The notes beneath the pieces are model-generated. The model worked only from the letters and a program-made list of their open reading frames with translations, made no database searches and was not told the DNA's origin. This document shows positions 34,951 to 44,902 of a stretch of DNA of 64,000 nt, piece by piece. This DNA is from Capillimicrobium parvum (lineage in GTDB: Bacteria > Actinomycetota > Thermoleophilia > Solirubrobacterales > Solirubrobacteraceae), in NCBI RefSeq assembly GCF_021172045.1, contig NZ_CP087164.1, positions 1,302,001-1,366,000 on the forward strand. The letters run 5' to 3'. The position numbers were made by a program, and so were the translations under genes. Position 1 is the first letter of the stretch; every line of letters starts with the position of its first letter.

Positions 34951-35165
34951 GACTCGGGGACGCCGAGCCGTTCGATGATGATGCCCTCGCGGCCACGCAT
35001 GAAGCAGAGCCGGTAGAAGTCCTCGCACTGCGCGCCCACGAGCTTGGCACCGTGACTGCGCAGCGGGGACGACGTCGTCGACCATGAGGATGTGGCGGCG
35101 CATGCCCGGCGCGTTCGCCGGCGCGCTTTCCGGCGCGAACTGCCGGGCGTGGACCGAGGCGGGGG
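34951..35165 (-). pseudogene. VOC (glyoxalase/bleomycin-resistance) family relic
   Basis: Minus-strand coding remnant corresponding to the second half of a VOC protein: APANAPGMRRHILMVDDVV, then, after a one-base shift in a CCCC run near 35065-35072, PLRSHGAKLVGAQCEDFYRL and CFMRGREGIIIERLG. The REGIII segment includes the usual C-terminal metal-ligand Glu. The N-terminal half and a stop codon are missing. Confidence 0.5.
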
Positions 35166-35179
35166 AATGCCGCGGTGAT

Positions 35180-35365
35180 ACGGGTATGCGAACCGCGACT
35201 GGGATCCCGAGGACGCCGGCGCGGGCCTGGCGCTCGGCCGCCTGTTCCGCACGGGCCAGACGTACGCGGTCTCCCAAGGCACGCTGGTCGCGAAGCAGGG
35301 CTCGCGGGCTCTCAGTGCGGTGACCGCCCTCAACTTCAAGGGAGCGCCTGCCGATACAGGCACTG
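35180..35365 (+). pseudogene. possible hotdog-fold thioesterase C-terminal relic
   Basis: A plus-strand stretch reading DAGAGLALGRLFRTGQTYAV, SQGTLVAKQGSRALSAVTAL resembles the last three strands of PaaI-like thioesterases. It has no start codon context and ends against the kelch gene. Identification is tentative. Confidence 0.25.
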
Positions 35366-35383
35366 GATGCTCACGGGCCCACG

Positions 35384-38300
35384 ATGACCGCGCTCGGCGC
35401 GGGGACGCAGCAGGGCGAGCAGAAAAGCACCGGCCGCCGCCGCCGCACCGCGATAGCCGTGGCACTCGCGCTCGTTGCGATGCTCGTGGCATGGGCTGCG
35501 CCGGCCGGCGCGGACGGCTGGAGCGCCGCCGGCTCGCTCGGCAGTGCGCGGTGGGCCCAGACGGCGACCCCGCTCAAGGACGGCCGGGTGCTGGTCGCGG
35601 GAGGGCGCGACGCGAGCGGCACCGCGACGGCGAGTGCCGAGATCTACGACCCGGCGAGCGACAGCTGGAGCGCCGCCGACTCGCTCGACACGGGGCGCTA
35701 CGACCACACCGCGACCCTGCTCGAAGACGGGCGCGTGCTGGTTGCGGCCGGGGTCGACGCGAACTTCAACGTCTTGGCGAGCGCCGAGATCTACAACCCC
35801 GCAACCGACAGCTGGAGCGCCGCCGACTCACTCGACACCGGGCACTACGACCACACCGCGACCCTGCTCGACAACGGCCGGGTCCTGGTCGCGGGGGGAG
35901 CCGGCCCGACCAGCTACCCCTCCGCCAGCGCCGAGATCTACGACCCCGCGACCAACAGCTGGAGCACCGCCGACTCACTCGACACGCCGCGCCAGCGCCA
36001 CACGGCGACCCCGCTCGAAGACGGGCGGGTGCTGGTCGCGGGCGGGATCGACTCGAGCTTCAGCGTCTTGGCGAGCGCCGAGATCTACGACCCCGCGACC
36101 AACAGCTGGAGCGCCGCCGACTCGCTCGACACCGAGCGCTACGAGCACACCGCCACCGCGCTCGACAACGGCCGGGTCCTGGTCGCCGGGGGGCGCGAGG
36201 AGGGAGGCAACCCGACGGTCAGCGCCGAGATCTACAACCCCGCGACCGACAGCTGGAGCGCCGCCGACTCGCTCGACACCGCGCGCAGGGAGCACACCGC
36301 GACCCTGCTCGACAACGGCCGGGTCCTGGTCGCCGGCGGAGCTGACTCAAGCGGCGCCGCCTTCGCCAGCGCCGAGATCTACAACCCCACATCCAACAGC
36401 TGGAGCGCCGCCGACTCGCTCGCCACGGCGCGCTACGACCACACCGCGACGCTGCTCGGCAACGGCCGGGTGCTGGTCGCGGGAGGGCGCGATTCGGGCG
36501 GCGCCCTGGCCAGCGCCGAGATCTACCTTCCTCCTGAGAGCTGGAGCGCCGCCGACTCGCTCGCCACGGCACGCAACGACCACACCGCGACCCGGCTCGA
36601 AGACGGCCGGGTCCTGGTCGCCGGGGGAGCCGGCCCGAGCGGCTTCCCCTCCGCCGGCGCCGAGATCTACGACCCCGCGAGCGCCGGCTGGAGCGCCGCC
36701 CAGTCGCTCGCCAGGGCGCGCTCGCAGTACACCGCGACCCTGCTCGACGACGGCCGGGTCCTGGTCGCCGCAGGATTCTCGGGCGGGGCCACAGGCAGCG
36801 CCGAGATCTACGACCCGGCGAGCGGCAGCTGGAGCGCAGCCCACTCGCTCGCCACTGCGCGCGGCGCGCACACCGCGACCCTGCTCGAAGACGGCCGGGT
36901 GCTCGTCGCGGGCGGGGAGGACACGAGCTTCCAACCGACGGCGAGCGTCGAGATCTACGACCCGGCGAGCGACAGCTGGAGCGCCGCCGACTCCCTCACC
37001 ACGGCGCGCAGGTACCACACCGCGACCCTGCTCGAGGACGGCCGGGTCCTGGTCGCGGGGGGATTCTCGGGCGGCGCCGCCTCCGCCAGCGCGGAGATCT
37101 ACGACCCGGCGAGCGACAGCTGGAGCGCCGCCGGCTCGCTCGTCACGGCGCGCTACCACCACACCGCGACCCCGCTCGCCGACGGCCGGGTCCTGGTCGC
37201 GGGAGGATTCTCGGGCGTGCCGCCTCCGCCAGCGCGGAGATCTACGACCCGGCGAGCGACGACTGGAGCGCCGCCGGCTCGCTCGCCACGGCGCGCTACC
37301 ACCACACCGCGACCCCGCTCGCCGACGGCCGGGTGCTGGTCGCCGGGGGAATCGGCTCGGGCGGCGCCGCCTCCGCCAGCGCCGAGGTCTACAACGCCGC
37401 CACCGGCGACTGGAGCGCCACCGACTCGCTCGCCACCGCGCGCAGCGACCACACCGCGACCCTGCTCGAGGACGGCCGGGTGCTCGCCGCGGGGGGACTC
37501 AGCGGCGGCGCAGCCCTCACGGCGACGGAGCTGTACGACTACCACGGCCCCGCCGCCCGCCTCACCCCGACCACCCGCGGCTTCGGCTCGCAGTCGATCG
37601 GCGTCGGCCCGACCGCCGAGCAGGACCTCGAGCTCGAGAATGCCGGTACCGCTGAGCTCGCGATCGACTCGATCGCGCTCGGCGGCGCCGACCCTGGAGA
37701 CTTCGCCCTCGACGACTCCGACTGCGCCGGCTCCGGTCCGGGTCAGCACGCCGGGACGCTCGCCGCCGGCGACAGCTGCACCGTCACGGCGAGCTTCGAT
37801 CCTTCGACGACCGGTGACAAGCGGGCCCGGCTCCTGGTCGAGAGCGACGGAGGGCAGGACTCGAGCGTGCTCATCGGTACCGGCACCGAGGATCCGCCCT
37901 CAGTTCTGACGGCGCCCACCATCCCCAACGGCGCGGCCCCGATGATGGGACAGCGCCTGGACGCCGCGCGCGGGCGCTGGACCAACCAGCCGACGTCCTA
38001 CGCCTTCCAATGGGTGCGCTGCAACGCGGACGGCGTCACGGGCTGCACCGACCTCGCGGGCGCGACGCGCAACCGCTACGTGCCGGGCGCGGCGGACGTC
38101 GGGGGAACCCTGGTCGTGCGAGTGGTGGCGCACAACCAGTTCGGCGACAGCGCCCCGGCCGCGAGCGCACCGACCGGCGTGGTGCAGCCGTCGGTGCCCG
38201 TGCTGCGTACGGCGCCGATGGTGCCAGCGGGCACGCCGCGCGTGGGCGTCAAGATCGGTGGCCGCGCCGGCGCCTGGTACGCGGGGCCCACGGGCTACCG

Positions 38301-38817
38301 CTACCAGTGGTTGCGCTGCGATGCGGCGGGCGACAACTGCGTCGCGGCGGCCGCGGAGCGCACCAGCACCCGCGACGTCAACCCCTACGTCCCCACCGCG
38401 CTGGATGCGGGGGGCACGCTGCGCCTGCGCGTGGTCGCGGTCAACCAATTCGGCGACAGCGCACCGGCCACGACCGCGCCGACCGGGGTCGTCGCGCACA
38501 CCGCCCCCGAGATGCTTGTGGCCCCGCGCGTGCCGAGTGGTTCGCCGCAGGTGGGGGTCAAGGTCGCCGGCCGGTCGGGATCATGGACCGATCTCCCGAC
38601 GTCCTACCGCTACCAGTGGCTGCGCTGCGATGCCGCGGGCGACAACTGCGTCGCGGCGGCCGCGGAGCGCACGAGCACCCGCGACTTCAACAACTACGTC
38701 CCCACCGCGCTCGACGCGACGCGCACGCTGCGCCTGCGCGTCGTGGCGGTCAACGAGCTTGGGGAGAGCGCACCGGCCACGACCGCGCCGACCGGGGTCG
38801 TCGACGGAGGTACCTGA
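35384..38817 (+). CDS. secreted kelch-repeat protein with Ig-like tail, one internal frameshift
   Basis: ATG at 35384, Sec signal (RRRRTAIAVALALVAM...APAGADG), then 14 kelch-type repeats of about 47-50 residues (HTATLLEDGRVLVAGG...SAEIYDPASDSWSAADSL). Then comes a choice-of-anchor-D/HYDIN-like domain (GFGSQSIGVGPTAEQDLELE) and three about 90-residue Ig-like repeats (SYRYQWLRCDAAGDNC). The frame breaks in repeat 12 at about 37215. There GGGCGTGCC stands where the sister repeat has GGGCGGCGCC, a net loss of one base. The first frame runs on in nonsense to 37909 and the second, correct, frame ends at 38817. Restored length would be about 1144 residues. Probably an extracellular or surface protein; function unknown. 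Confidence 0.8.
35530..37540 (+). repeat. 14 tandem kelch repeats (about 141-150 bp each)
   Basis: In-gene tandem repeats that are highly similar at DNA level, for example CACACCGCGACCCTGCTCGA and GAGATCTACGACCCGGCGAG recurring with small changes. Such near-identity makes slippage, recombination or assembly error likely here. Confidence 0.9.
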
Positions 38818-38960
38818 GGCCGGGCCGAGCCGCTTCGTCGGACGATGCCGGCCTCGGGGATCGGCGTGATTGCAGTGGACCTACGGTAAGGCCGACGGAT
38901 CGACAGACAGCAAGGGCAGGAGGGGAAGCATGCGGGGCCACGACCAGCGCACGGTGCTCT

Positions 38961-40037
38961 CTAACCCCGCGCGATGATGTGCTTCACGACGTGTTCGGCG
39001 TCCCGGCCGGCTCCGAGGATCAGCATCGAGCTGAACGCGTACTGGAACGCCAGCCCCGTGAAGTAGAGGCCCGGCGCCGACGGCATGACGCCTCGCTCCT
39101 CCTGAGGCCACCCGTCTTCGCCCGTGACCGGCAGCTCGATCCAGCCAAAGTCCTGCTTGAAGCCGGTGCACCAGATCACGTTCGCCACGTCGAGGGCGCG
39201 ACCATCGTCGAGCAGCGGCAGGCCGTCGCGAACCCCGATTGCCCTCGAGGTCACGCGCTCGACTCCGGCGGCGGCGAGATCGGCGCGCTTGTAGCGCAGC
39301 AGGGGGCCGCCGTGCGAGCGGGTCTCGGACCGCATCTTCCGCCCGACGGGCGTCCGTGTCGTTAGGACGCGGCGCGCGAGGAACGAGAGCACACGCCAGA
39401 CCGCCCTCTCGGGTCGACCCTCGATGTCGAACGGGACCTGTCCGGTATCGCGACCACATAGCACCGTTTGGTGATCGCGCGACGTGTCCATCGCGACATC
39501 CGCGCCCGAATGTGCGGCGCCGACGACGAGGACCGGGCCCTCTCGAAGGCTGTCCGGATTCTTGTACTCGCTCGAGTGAAGCTGCCGGATCCCGGGATCG
39601 AGTCCGGCGGCAAACGCGGGGGTGTGGGGACGCCCGAACGTTCCCGTCGCCACGACCACATTCTCGGCTTCGAGTTGGCGGTCGGCGCATGCGACGACGT
39701 AGCCGTGTTCGTTCTTTGAGATCGCTTCCACCCGGATACCGCTGCGGATCGGCAACTCGAACCGGGTCGCGTACTCCTCGAGGTAGTCCGCGGTCTCGTC
39801 CTTCGTCGGGAAGCTCCAGGCGGGCGCCGGGAACGGCATGCCCGGCAGCCCGTCGAGGCAGGCGGGGCTGTAGAGGCGTAAGGAGTCCCAGTGCCTGCGC
39901 CAGTTGTCGCCGACGCGCTGGTTCGCGTCCACGATCAGGAAGGGTCGATTCCGGTTGGCCAGATGATGGCCGACCGCGAGCCCGGCCTGCCCGGCGCCGA
40001 CGACTACCGTCTCGAGACGTTCGGTTGCGGAGGTCAT
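38961..40037 (-). CDS. FAD-dependent oxidoreductase (FMO/CzcO-like)
   Basis: 358 residues with the FAD motif VVVGAGQAGLAVGHHL at the N-terminus and a second fold VLVVGAAHSGADVAMD. NVIWCTGFKQDFGWIELPV marks the family's ATG-like region. The early WRRHWDSLRLYSPACLDGLPG segment is shared with the protein encoded at 16600-17844, so the two are paralogues. Its ATG overlaps the stop of the upstream cupin gene (40034-40037), so both are made from one transcript. Confidence 0.88.
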   Translation of the reverse strand: MTSATERLETVVVGAGQAGLAVGHHLANRNRPFLIVDANQRVGDNWRRHWDSLRLYSPACLDGLPGMPFPAPAWSFPTKDETADYLEEYATRFELPIRSGIRVEAISKNEHGYVVACADRQLEAENVVVATGTFGRPHTPAFAAGLDPGIRQLHSSEYKNPDSLREGPVLVVGAAHSGADVAMDTSRDHQTVLCGRDTGQVPFDIEGRPERAVWRVLSFLARRVLTTRTPVGRKMRSETRSHGGPLLRYKRADLAAAGVERVTSRAIGVRDGLPLLDDGRALDVANVIWCTGFKQDFGWIELPVTGEDGWPQEERGVMPSAPGLYFTGLAFQYAFSSMLILGAGRDAEHVVKHIIARG

Positions 40038-40417
40038 CGCGCGGCCCCGGCCGACTTGAGGTTCCCAATGACCACGGCAATCGTCTCGCGGAGTCCCTCG
40101 GTCGGGCTGAACTCGACGATCTCCGCGCCGGCGTAGTGGACCGGGGTGTGCCCGGGAGGTACGTAATACGCATCGCCGGCGACGTATGTCTCCTCGCCGT
40201 CCGCGAACCTGAACGCGATCATCCCCTCGAGGACGTAGCCCCAGCGCGGGACCTGGCAGCGGTCGTCCGGCAGGCCCTTGAACAGCCCGGCGATATCAGC
40301 GTCGGCGGAATGCGATTCGAAGCAGACCGAGTACCCGCCCTCGAGATGCTCCGTGCGAACGTCGAGGCCCTCCAGCGACACCGCCTCGGACGCTGTTTCT
40401 CTGGATACCTTGGGCAT
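40034..40417 (-). CDS. cupin-fold protein
   Basis: 127-residue small cupin: RWGYVLEGMIAFRFADGEE (motif 1, with Trp-Gly replacing the usual HxH), GDAYYVPPGHTPVHYAG (motif 2). The loss of the HxH pair suggests it does not bind a catalytic metal in the usual way. It overlaps the following flavoprotein gene by ATGA, so it may act as a partner or sensor for that oxidoreductase. Confidence 0.82.
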   Translation of the reverse strand: MPKVSRETASEAVSLEGLDVRTEHLEGGYSVCFESHSADADIAGLFKGLPDDRCQVPRWGYVLEGMIAFRFADGEETYVAGDAYYVPPGHTPVHYAGAEIVEFSPTEGLRETIAVVIGNLKSAGAAR

Positions 40418-40520
40418 GTCTGCCTCCGCTCGTTCGTGGCCGGAAACGGCCTCGGAGCGAGGCTATGCGCGACCGATCAGTTGCGCATCGGGCTAAACAC
40501 CCAACTTCAGTCGTGGCCGT

Positions 40521-40540
40521 GGTGGGTGATTCCACCCACC
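40521..40540. promoter_or_regulatory. perfect 8-bp inverted repeat between LuxR and cupin genes
   Basis: GGTGGGTG and CACCCACC separated by ATTC, eight bases after the LuxR-type stop and about 100 bp before the cupin start. It could be a hairpin ending the regulator transcript, though no T-run follows, or an operator for the cupin-flavoprotein operon. Confidence 0.45.
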
Positions 40541-40547
40541 GCCGCGC

Positions 40548-42185
40548 TCACAGGATCTTGTGCTCGTAGGCGAACGCGGTGGCCGCCGCGCGCGATGAGA
40601 CGTCGAGCTTGGCGAAGATGTTGCTCACGTGGCGCTCGACGGTCCGCTCGCTCAGGACAAGCCTGGCCCCGATCGACTTGTTCGTCTGACCGGCGGCGAC
40701 GAGGCGGAGCACCTCCAGCTCTCGAGCGGTCAGTCCGTGCGGCGCGCGGGAGCCGGCACGCCCGGTTCGCGCGTCGATCGAAGCGACGTTCGGCGCGGCG
40801 CCGAGGCTCGCGAAGGCGCCGCGCGCGGCCTCCCGCTCCATCATCGCCGCCTCGTCGTCACCGAGCGCGAGGCACGCCTGCGCGATCAGGACTCGCGCGC
40901 GAGCGGCTTCGTATGGCGCGCCGAGCTCCTGCCATGCCTCCCATGCGCGCCGCAGCAACACCAGTGCTGGCTCGGGATCCCCTTGAGCGAGGTCCACGGC
41001 GCCCTTGGCGTAGAGCACGGCCGCATCGAGCATCCCGGCCTCGTAGTCAGCCGCGATCTCCGCGAGTTCCAGGCAGGCGCTCCGCGCCGCCTCCATGTCG
41101 TCGACCGCCAGCGCGATCTCGATCACCGCGGGCAGCAGCGCGGCACGCCCCGGGCGATCTCGCGTCTCTCCGAGCGCGCGCTGGATCGCCGCGGCCGCGG
41201 CGTCGGTGTTCCCCTGCGCGAGCCGCAGGAGAGCGAAACCCGGCTGGGGCTCACGCCCGTGACCGCTCGCCTCCCGGTATGCCTGCTCGGCCGCGGCAAA
41301 GCTCCCCCGTAACCGATGTAGGTCTCCCTGTAGGTAGGCGGCTTGGCCCGCCGCCCGCCGGTTCTGTGCCTCGAGACATCGCTCGACCGCCCGTCTCGCC
41401 TCCCTCAGGGCCTCCATCCAGGCGCCCCGCAGACCAAGGATCTCCGTCCGGTGCACGAGGCAGCGGCCCGAGAAGGCCACCATGTCGGACTGCTCGCGAC
41501 ACCATGCCGCCAGCGCCGCGGTCCACTCCTGCGCCCGGCGGAGATCGAAAGCCGCCTGACACCCCATGATCACCCCGCAATAGACGATGCCGCTGACGAT
41601 CGGCGAGAGCTCTCCAGTGGTGACGGCGACCATCGACTCATCGAGCAGCGCAAGACCATCCTTGACCTGGCCGGCGCAGACGAGGAGATGCCCCTGCGAA
41701 TGAACGGCCAAGGCCAGTAGATCGGCATCGCCGAATCGCTCGGCAACGGCGGCCGCCTCGGCGGCCGTCGCGATCGCCGCACTCAGATCGCCGGTGGCCT
41801 CCTGCTCGAACATCCGCGGTATCAAGAGGTAGCCCTGCTCGACGCAGTCGCAAGGCTCGCGCTCGATGAGCCGTCGCGCCCGGCCCAGCCACCCACTCGC
41901 GCGACCCATCTCGCCCCGCTGGGCGAGGTTCATGCCGACCCAGAGCGCGCAGCGGGCGGCGCGCAGCGCCTCCCCAGCATTGAGGTGTGCCCGATGCGCG
42001 CGGCTCAGCGCCCCGAAGTACTCGTCTTCGCGACCGACCATGTAGGCGGCCGTTGCCAGCAGCTCGAGGTCGTCGGCCGGCAGCGCCGCTTCGCGATCGG
42101 CGCCCGAAAGGGCCGCGTAGGCATCGGCCCATGCGCGATCTGCGTAGAACTCGCGGCCCTGTTCAACCTCGGCGACGGCGTCCAC
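40548..42185 (-). CDS. LuxR family transcriptional regulator with TPR-like N-terminal region
   Basis: 545 residues. A long helical repeat region resembling the TPR/BTAD part of MalT/LAL regulators (WLGRARRLIEREPCDCVEQGY, RAAGQAAYLQGDLHRLRG, ALVLLRRAWEAWQELG) precedes a C-terminal GerE/LuxR helix-turn-helix (LTARELEVLRLVAAGQTNKSIGARL, VERHVSNIFAKL). No P-loop ATPase is present, so it is a short LAL type. It could control the adjacent cupin-flavoprotein operon or the divergent aromatic monooxygenase gene at 42563. Confidence 0.87.
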   Translation of the reverse strand: MDAVAEVEQGREFYADRAWADAYAALSGADREAALPADDLELLATAAYMVGREDEYFGALSRAHRAHLNAGEALRAARCALWVGMNLAQRGEMGRASGWLGRARRLIEREPCDCVEQGYLLIPRMFEQEATGDLSAAIATAAEAAAVAERFGDADLLALAVHSQGHLLVCAGQVKDGLALLDESMVAVTTGELSPIVSGIVYCGVIMGCQAAFDLRRAQEWTAALAAWCREQSDMVAFSGRCLVHRTEILGLRGAWMEALREARRAVERCLEAQNRRAAGQAAYLQGDLHRLRGSFAAAEQAYREASGHGREPQPGFALLRLAQGNTDAAAAAIQRALGETRDRPGRAALLPAVIEIALAVDDMEAARSACLELAEIAADYEAGMLDAAVLYAKGAVDLAQGDPEPALVLLRRAWEAWQELGAPYEAARARVLIAQACLALGDDEAAMMEREAARGAFASLGAAPNVASIDARTGRAGSRAPHGLTARELEVLRLVAAGQTNKSIGARLVLSERTVERHVSNIFAKLDVSSRAAATAFAYEHKIL

Positions 42186-42562
42186 CTTCGGTCACAATTG
42201 TCGCCGAGCGAGGTCGAGCCGTCAACGGGCGGCAACCCGCGGAGCTCTGCTCGGAAGATGCGGCCGATCATCTTGCGCGCGCCAGCGGTCGTCCCACCGA
42301 GTGTCGCCGAGCGACTGTTTGCGTGACCGCACACTCCGCGCGCTTTTGCACTGTCGCTACTCGCGCAATGGAGGGCGGGCGGCGGGACACACGCGGTGGC
42401 GGCGGCGAGGCGGACGCCATCGGCGGCGAAGGCCGCATCGCGCTTAAGCACGCTGAGATCCCTCTTGGAATCGGTGTGGACCAGAGGGGACAGCGCGCGC
42501 ACGGCGCTCGTGCGGTCGCGATGTAGGGTGCCGCGAGCACTTAGGCGAGCGAGGAGCTGGAG
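42186..42562. other. 377-bp divergent intergenic region
   Basis: Separates the LuxR-type gene and the aromatic monooxygenase gene. It should contain both promoters. I see an 8-bp palindrome ACAATTGT at 42194-42201, close to the regulator start, but no convincing -35/-10 pair. No coding remnant recognised. Confidence 0.4.
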
Positions 42563-44203
42563 ATGGTCAGCGAGACTCCGGTGTTGATCGTTGGCGGCGG
42601 GCCGGCAGGGCTGGCGGCGTCGTTGACGCTCTCGCACCTCGGCATCGGGTCGATGCTCGTCAACAAGTACCCGGGCACGCTCGAACACCCGAAGGCGGTC
42701 GGGCTCATGCAACGCACCGCGGAGCTCTTGCGCTTGTGGGGAGCGGAAGACGAGATGCGCAGCCGGGGTGTCCCACGCGAGTTCTGCGATCGCATGGTCT
42801 GGACGACGACGCTGTCCGCCGACGAGCTGGGCCGCACCGAGACGGTAGAGCCCGATGACACCGCGTCGGAGCCGCAGAGTCCGACGATGGGGCTGCGCTG
42901 CCCGCAGAACATCACGGAGTCGGTGCTGCGCGATCGCGCCCAGAGTCACGACCTCGCCGACCTGCATTACGGGTTCGAGATGACTGGCTTCGAGCAGGAC
43001 GCCGACGGGGTGACTGCGACGATCGTCGCCCGCGACGGCGGCGCCCCGAGCACCGTCCAGGCCCGGTACATGATCGCGGCGGATGGCAACGACAGCGCGG
43101 TGCGCCGCGCGTGCGGGATCGGTCGGGCCGGCGATGCCGACATGGGCCACTTCGTCAACATCTTCCATCGCGCCCCGCTTGGCCCGCTCGTGCGCGACCG
43201 GCCCGGCTGGTCCTACGCCGTGATCACGCCCGAGCTCACCGGCTCGTTCGTGACGATCAACGGCGACGACGTCTGGCTGTTTCACGTCAACCTCGCAGCG
43301 GGCGAGACCGTGGAGGACTTCACGCAGCAGCGCTGCGTGGACACGGTCCGTCATGCCGCCGGGATCAACGATCTTGACGTGGACCTCATCAGCATCAAGT
43401 CGTGGATCCTGGGCGCCGAGCTGTCCACAGCCTTTCGCGATCGGCGGGTGCTGCTCACCGGTGATGCGGCGCATCGCACGACGCCCGACGGCGGGGTGGG
43501 GATGAACACCGGCCTGCACTCCGCGCACAACCTGGCGTGGAAGGTGGGCGCGGTGGTCTCCGGATGGGCGGGCGCCGGCCTTCTGGACACCTACGAGATC
43601 GAACGCCGGTCGGTGGCCGAGACGAACGTCGCCTACAGCGCCAACCGCGGCAGCGGCATCATGAAGATGATCGAGGCTGTGCGGGCCGGTGATCTGGACA
43701 CGGTTCGCGCGGGCATCGCCGCCCGGCCGCCAGGTGGGAGGCAAGGCATGGACCTCGGGTTCCGCTACGAGGCGGGTGCCGTGGCACCCGACGGCACCGC
43801 GCCGCCCCAGGTCGAGAACCCTGTGGCCGACTACGTGCAGAACGCATGCCCTGGCGGCCGCGCGCCGCATCTGTGGGTGAAGCGCGACGGGGCGCGGATG
43901 TCGACTCTGGACGCTTTCGGCGGCGGGCTGGTGCTGCTGGCCGCGTCCGACGGCGCAGCAGCGTGGCGGGCTGCGGCGGATCACGCCGCCGTGGGCAGCA
44001 AGGTGCCGGTCGAGGTGCTCAGCGTGGGGGCCGCCGGAGAGCTGCAGGTGCCCGCCGGCCGCTTCGAGACGCTCTACGGCGTTGAGCCCGACGGCGCGGT
44101 GCTGGTGCGCCCGGATGGTTTCGTCGGCTGGCGCGCGCAACACGCAGGCGATGCGCCGGCCGAGGCCCTCGACAGCGCATTGGCGACGATCCTCAAGCTC
44201 TGA
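42563..44203 (+). CDS. FAD-dependent aromatic monooxygenase (PheA/TfdB class)
   Basis: 546-residue class A flavoprotein hydroxylase. VLIVGGGPAGLAASLTLSHLG is the FAD fold, MIAADGNDSAVRRACGI the DG motif, and RVLLTGDAAHRTTPDGGVGMN the GD motif. A C-terminal thioredoxin-like domain (about 430-546) ends in VLVRPDGFVGWRAQ, as in phenol and polyketide hydroxylases. It would hydroxylate a phenol or polyketide-like ring with NAD(P)H and oxygen. The ATG at 42563 follows GAGGAG. It is divergent from the LuxR-type gene. Confidence 0.92.
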   Translation: MVSETPVLIVGGGPAGLAASLTLSHLGIGSMLVNKYPGTLEHPKAVGLMQRTAELLRLWGAEDEMRSRGVPREFCDRMVWTTTLSADELGRTETVEPDDTASEPQSPTMGLRCPQNITESVLRDRAQSHDLADLHYGFEMTGFEQDADGVTATIVARDGGAPSTVQARYMIAADGNDSAVRRACGIGRAGDADMGHFVNIFHRAPLGPLVRDRPGWSYAVITPELTGSFVTINGDDVWLFHVNLAAGETVEDFTQQRCVDTVRHAAGINDLDVDLISIKSWILGAELSTAFRDRRVLLTGDAAHRTTPDGGVGMNTGLHSAHNLAWKVGAVVSGWAGAGLLDTYEIERRSVAETNVAYSANRGSGIMKMIEAVRAGDLDTVRAGIAARPPGGRQGMDLGFRYEAGAVAPDGTAPPQVENPVADYVQNACPGGRAPHLWVKRDGARMSTLDAFGGGLVLLAASDGAAAWRAAADHAAVGSKVPVEVLSVGAAGELQVPAGRFETLYGVEPDGAVLVRPDGFVGWRAQHAGDAPAEALDSALATILKL

Positions 44204-44401
44204 GGCGATCCGCGCCGTGTGCCGCGCCGGGCGCGCTGCGTCTCGGGCGAGAGCAGCGTGCCTCGGCCCAGCGCGCGCGTCCAGGTGTGCAGGTCTCAGA
44301 GCGTGGAGATCATCTGGCCGGCGGTGGCGACGAACGCCGGACTCCAGGACGTCGCGTCGAGCGCGGCGCCGTGCTGCTCATCCGCCCTGGGGAAACGCCC
44401 G

Positions 44402-44902
44402 CTATCCACCGTCTCGCGGACGGATCCCGAGGCCGTTCGCGGCAACGAACAAGGCAAGGAGGCCGATGGTGGCGACCTCGAGCACGATCGAGAACACGAT
44501 CGCTTCGCGGTAGCCCTGCTCCGTGAAGCCGAACAGGCCGCTGTTCTCGCTGACCAGGAGTCCCGCCAGCGAGCCCGCCGCCAGCCCGATGCCCCCGAGC
44601 GCGAGCAGCGCCAACACCGCCGGGGCACGGCGACCGGTGAACCGCTCGACGGGCGCCAGGAGTCCGAGGGTCACGAGAGTCGCCGACGCGAAGTTCAGCA
44701 CGAACAGCACGCCAATCGTTGGAATCTCCGCATAGAAGTCGACGTAGTACTGCTCGATGTGATCGACTCCCACCCCGAGCAGCGCGAGGGCGCCGAGGTA
44801 GCGCCCCAGCCGCGCCACCGTGGCGCGACTGGGGGGCGGCCCGAACCAGCCCGTCTGGCGATGTCCCCGGCGGGAGGGCGCTGTGCCGGCCCGGCTAGTC
44901 AT
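44402..44902 (-). CDS. small integral membrane protein, unknown function
   Basis: 166 residues with four predicted membrane helices: GRYLGALALLGVGVDHIEQYY, IGVLFVLNFASATLVTLGLLA, PAVLALLALGGIGLAAGSLAG and IVLEVATIGLLALFVAANG. A charged first loop carries His-Glu-Tyr residues. The start overlaps the 3' end of the upstream lipoprotein gene by 8 bp, so they form an operon. Family not recognised with certainty. Confidence 0.7.
   Translation of the reverse strand: MTSRAGTAPSRRGHRQTGWFGPPPSRATVARLGRYLGALALLGVGVDHIEQYYVDFYAEIPTIGVLFVLNFASATLVTLGLLAPVERFTGRRAPAVLALLALGGIGLAAGSLAGLLVSENSGLFGFTEQGYREAIVFSIVLEVATIGLLALFVAANGLGIRPRDGG

Noticed and set aside
35530-37540. Regular repeats that could suggest a CRISPR array
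   Set aside because: The period is about 141-150 bp and every unit translates into a kelch motif; there are no short repeats with unique spacers.
42005-44143. 712-codon minus-strand frame opposite the aromatic hydroxylase
   Set aside because: The plus-strand gene has FAD, DG and GD motifs; the antisense frame has none and is a GC-driven shadow.
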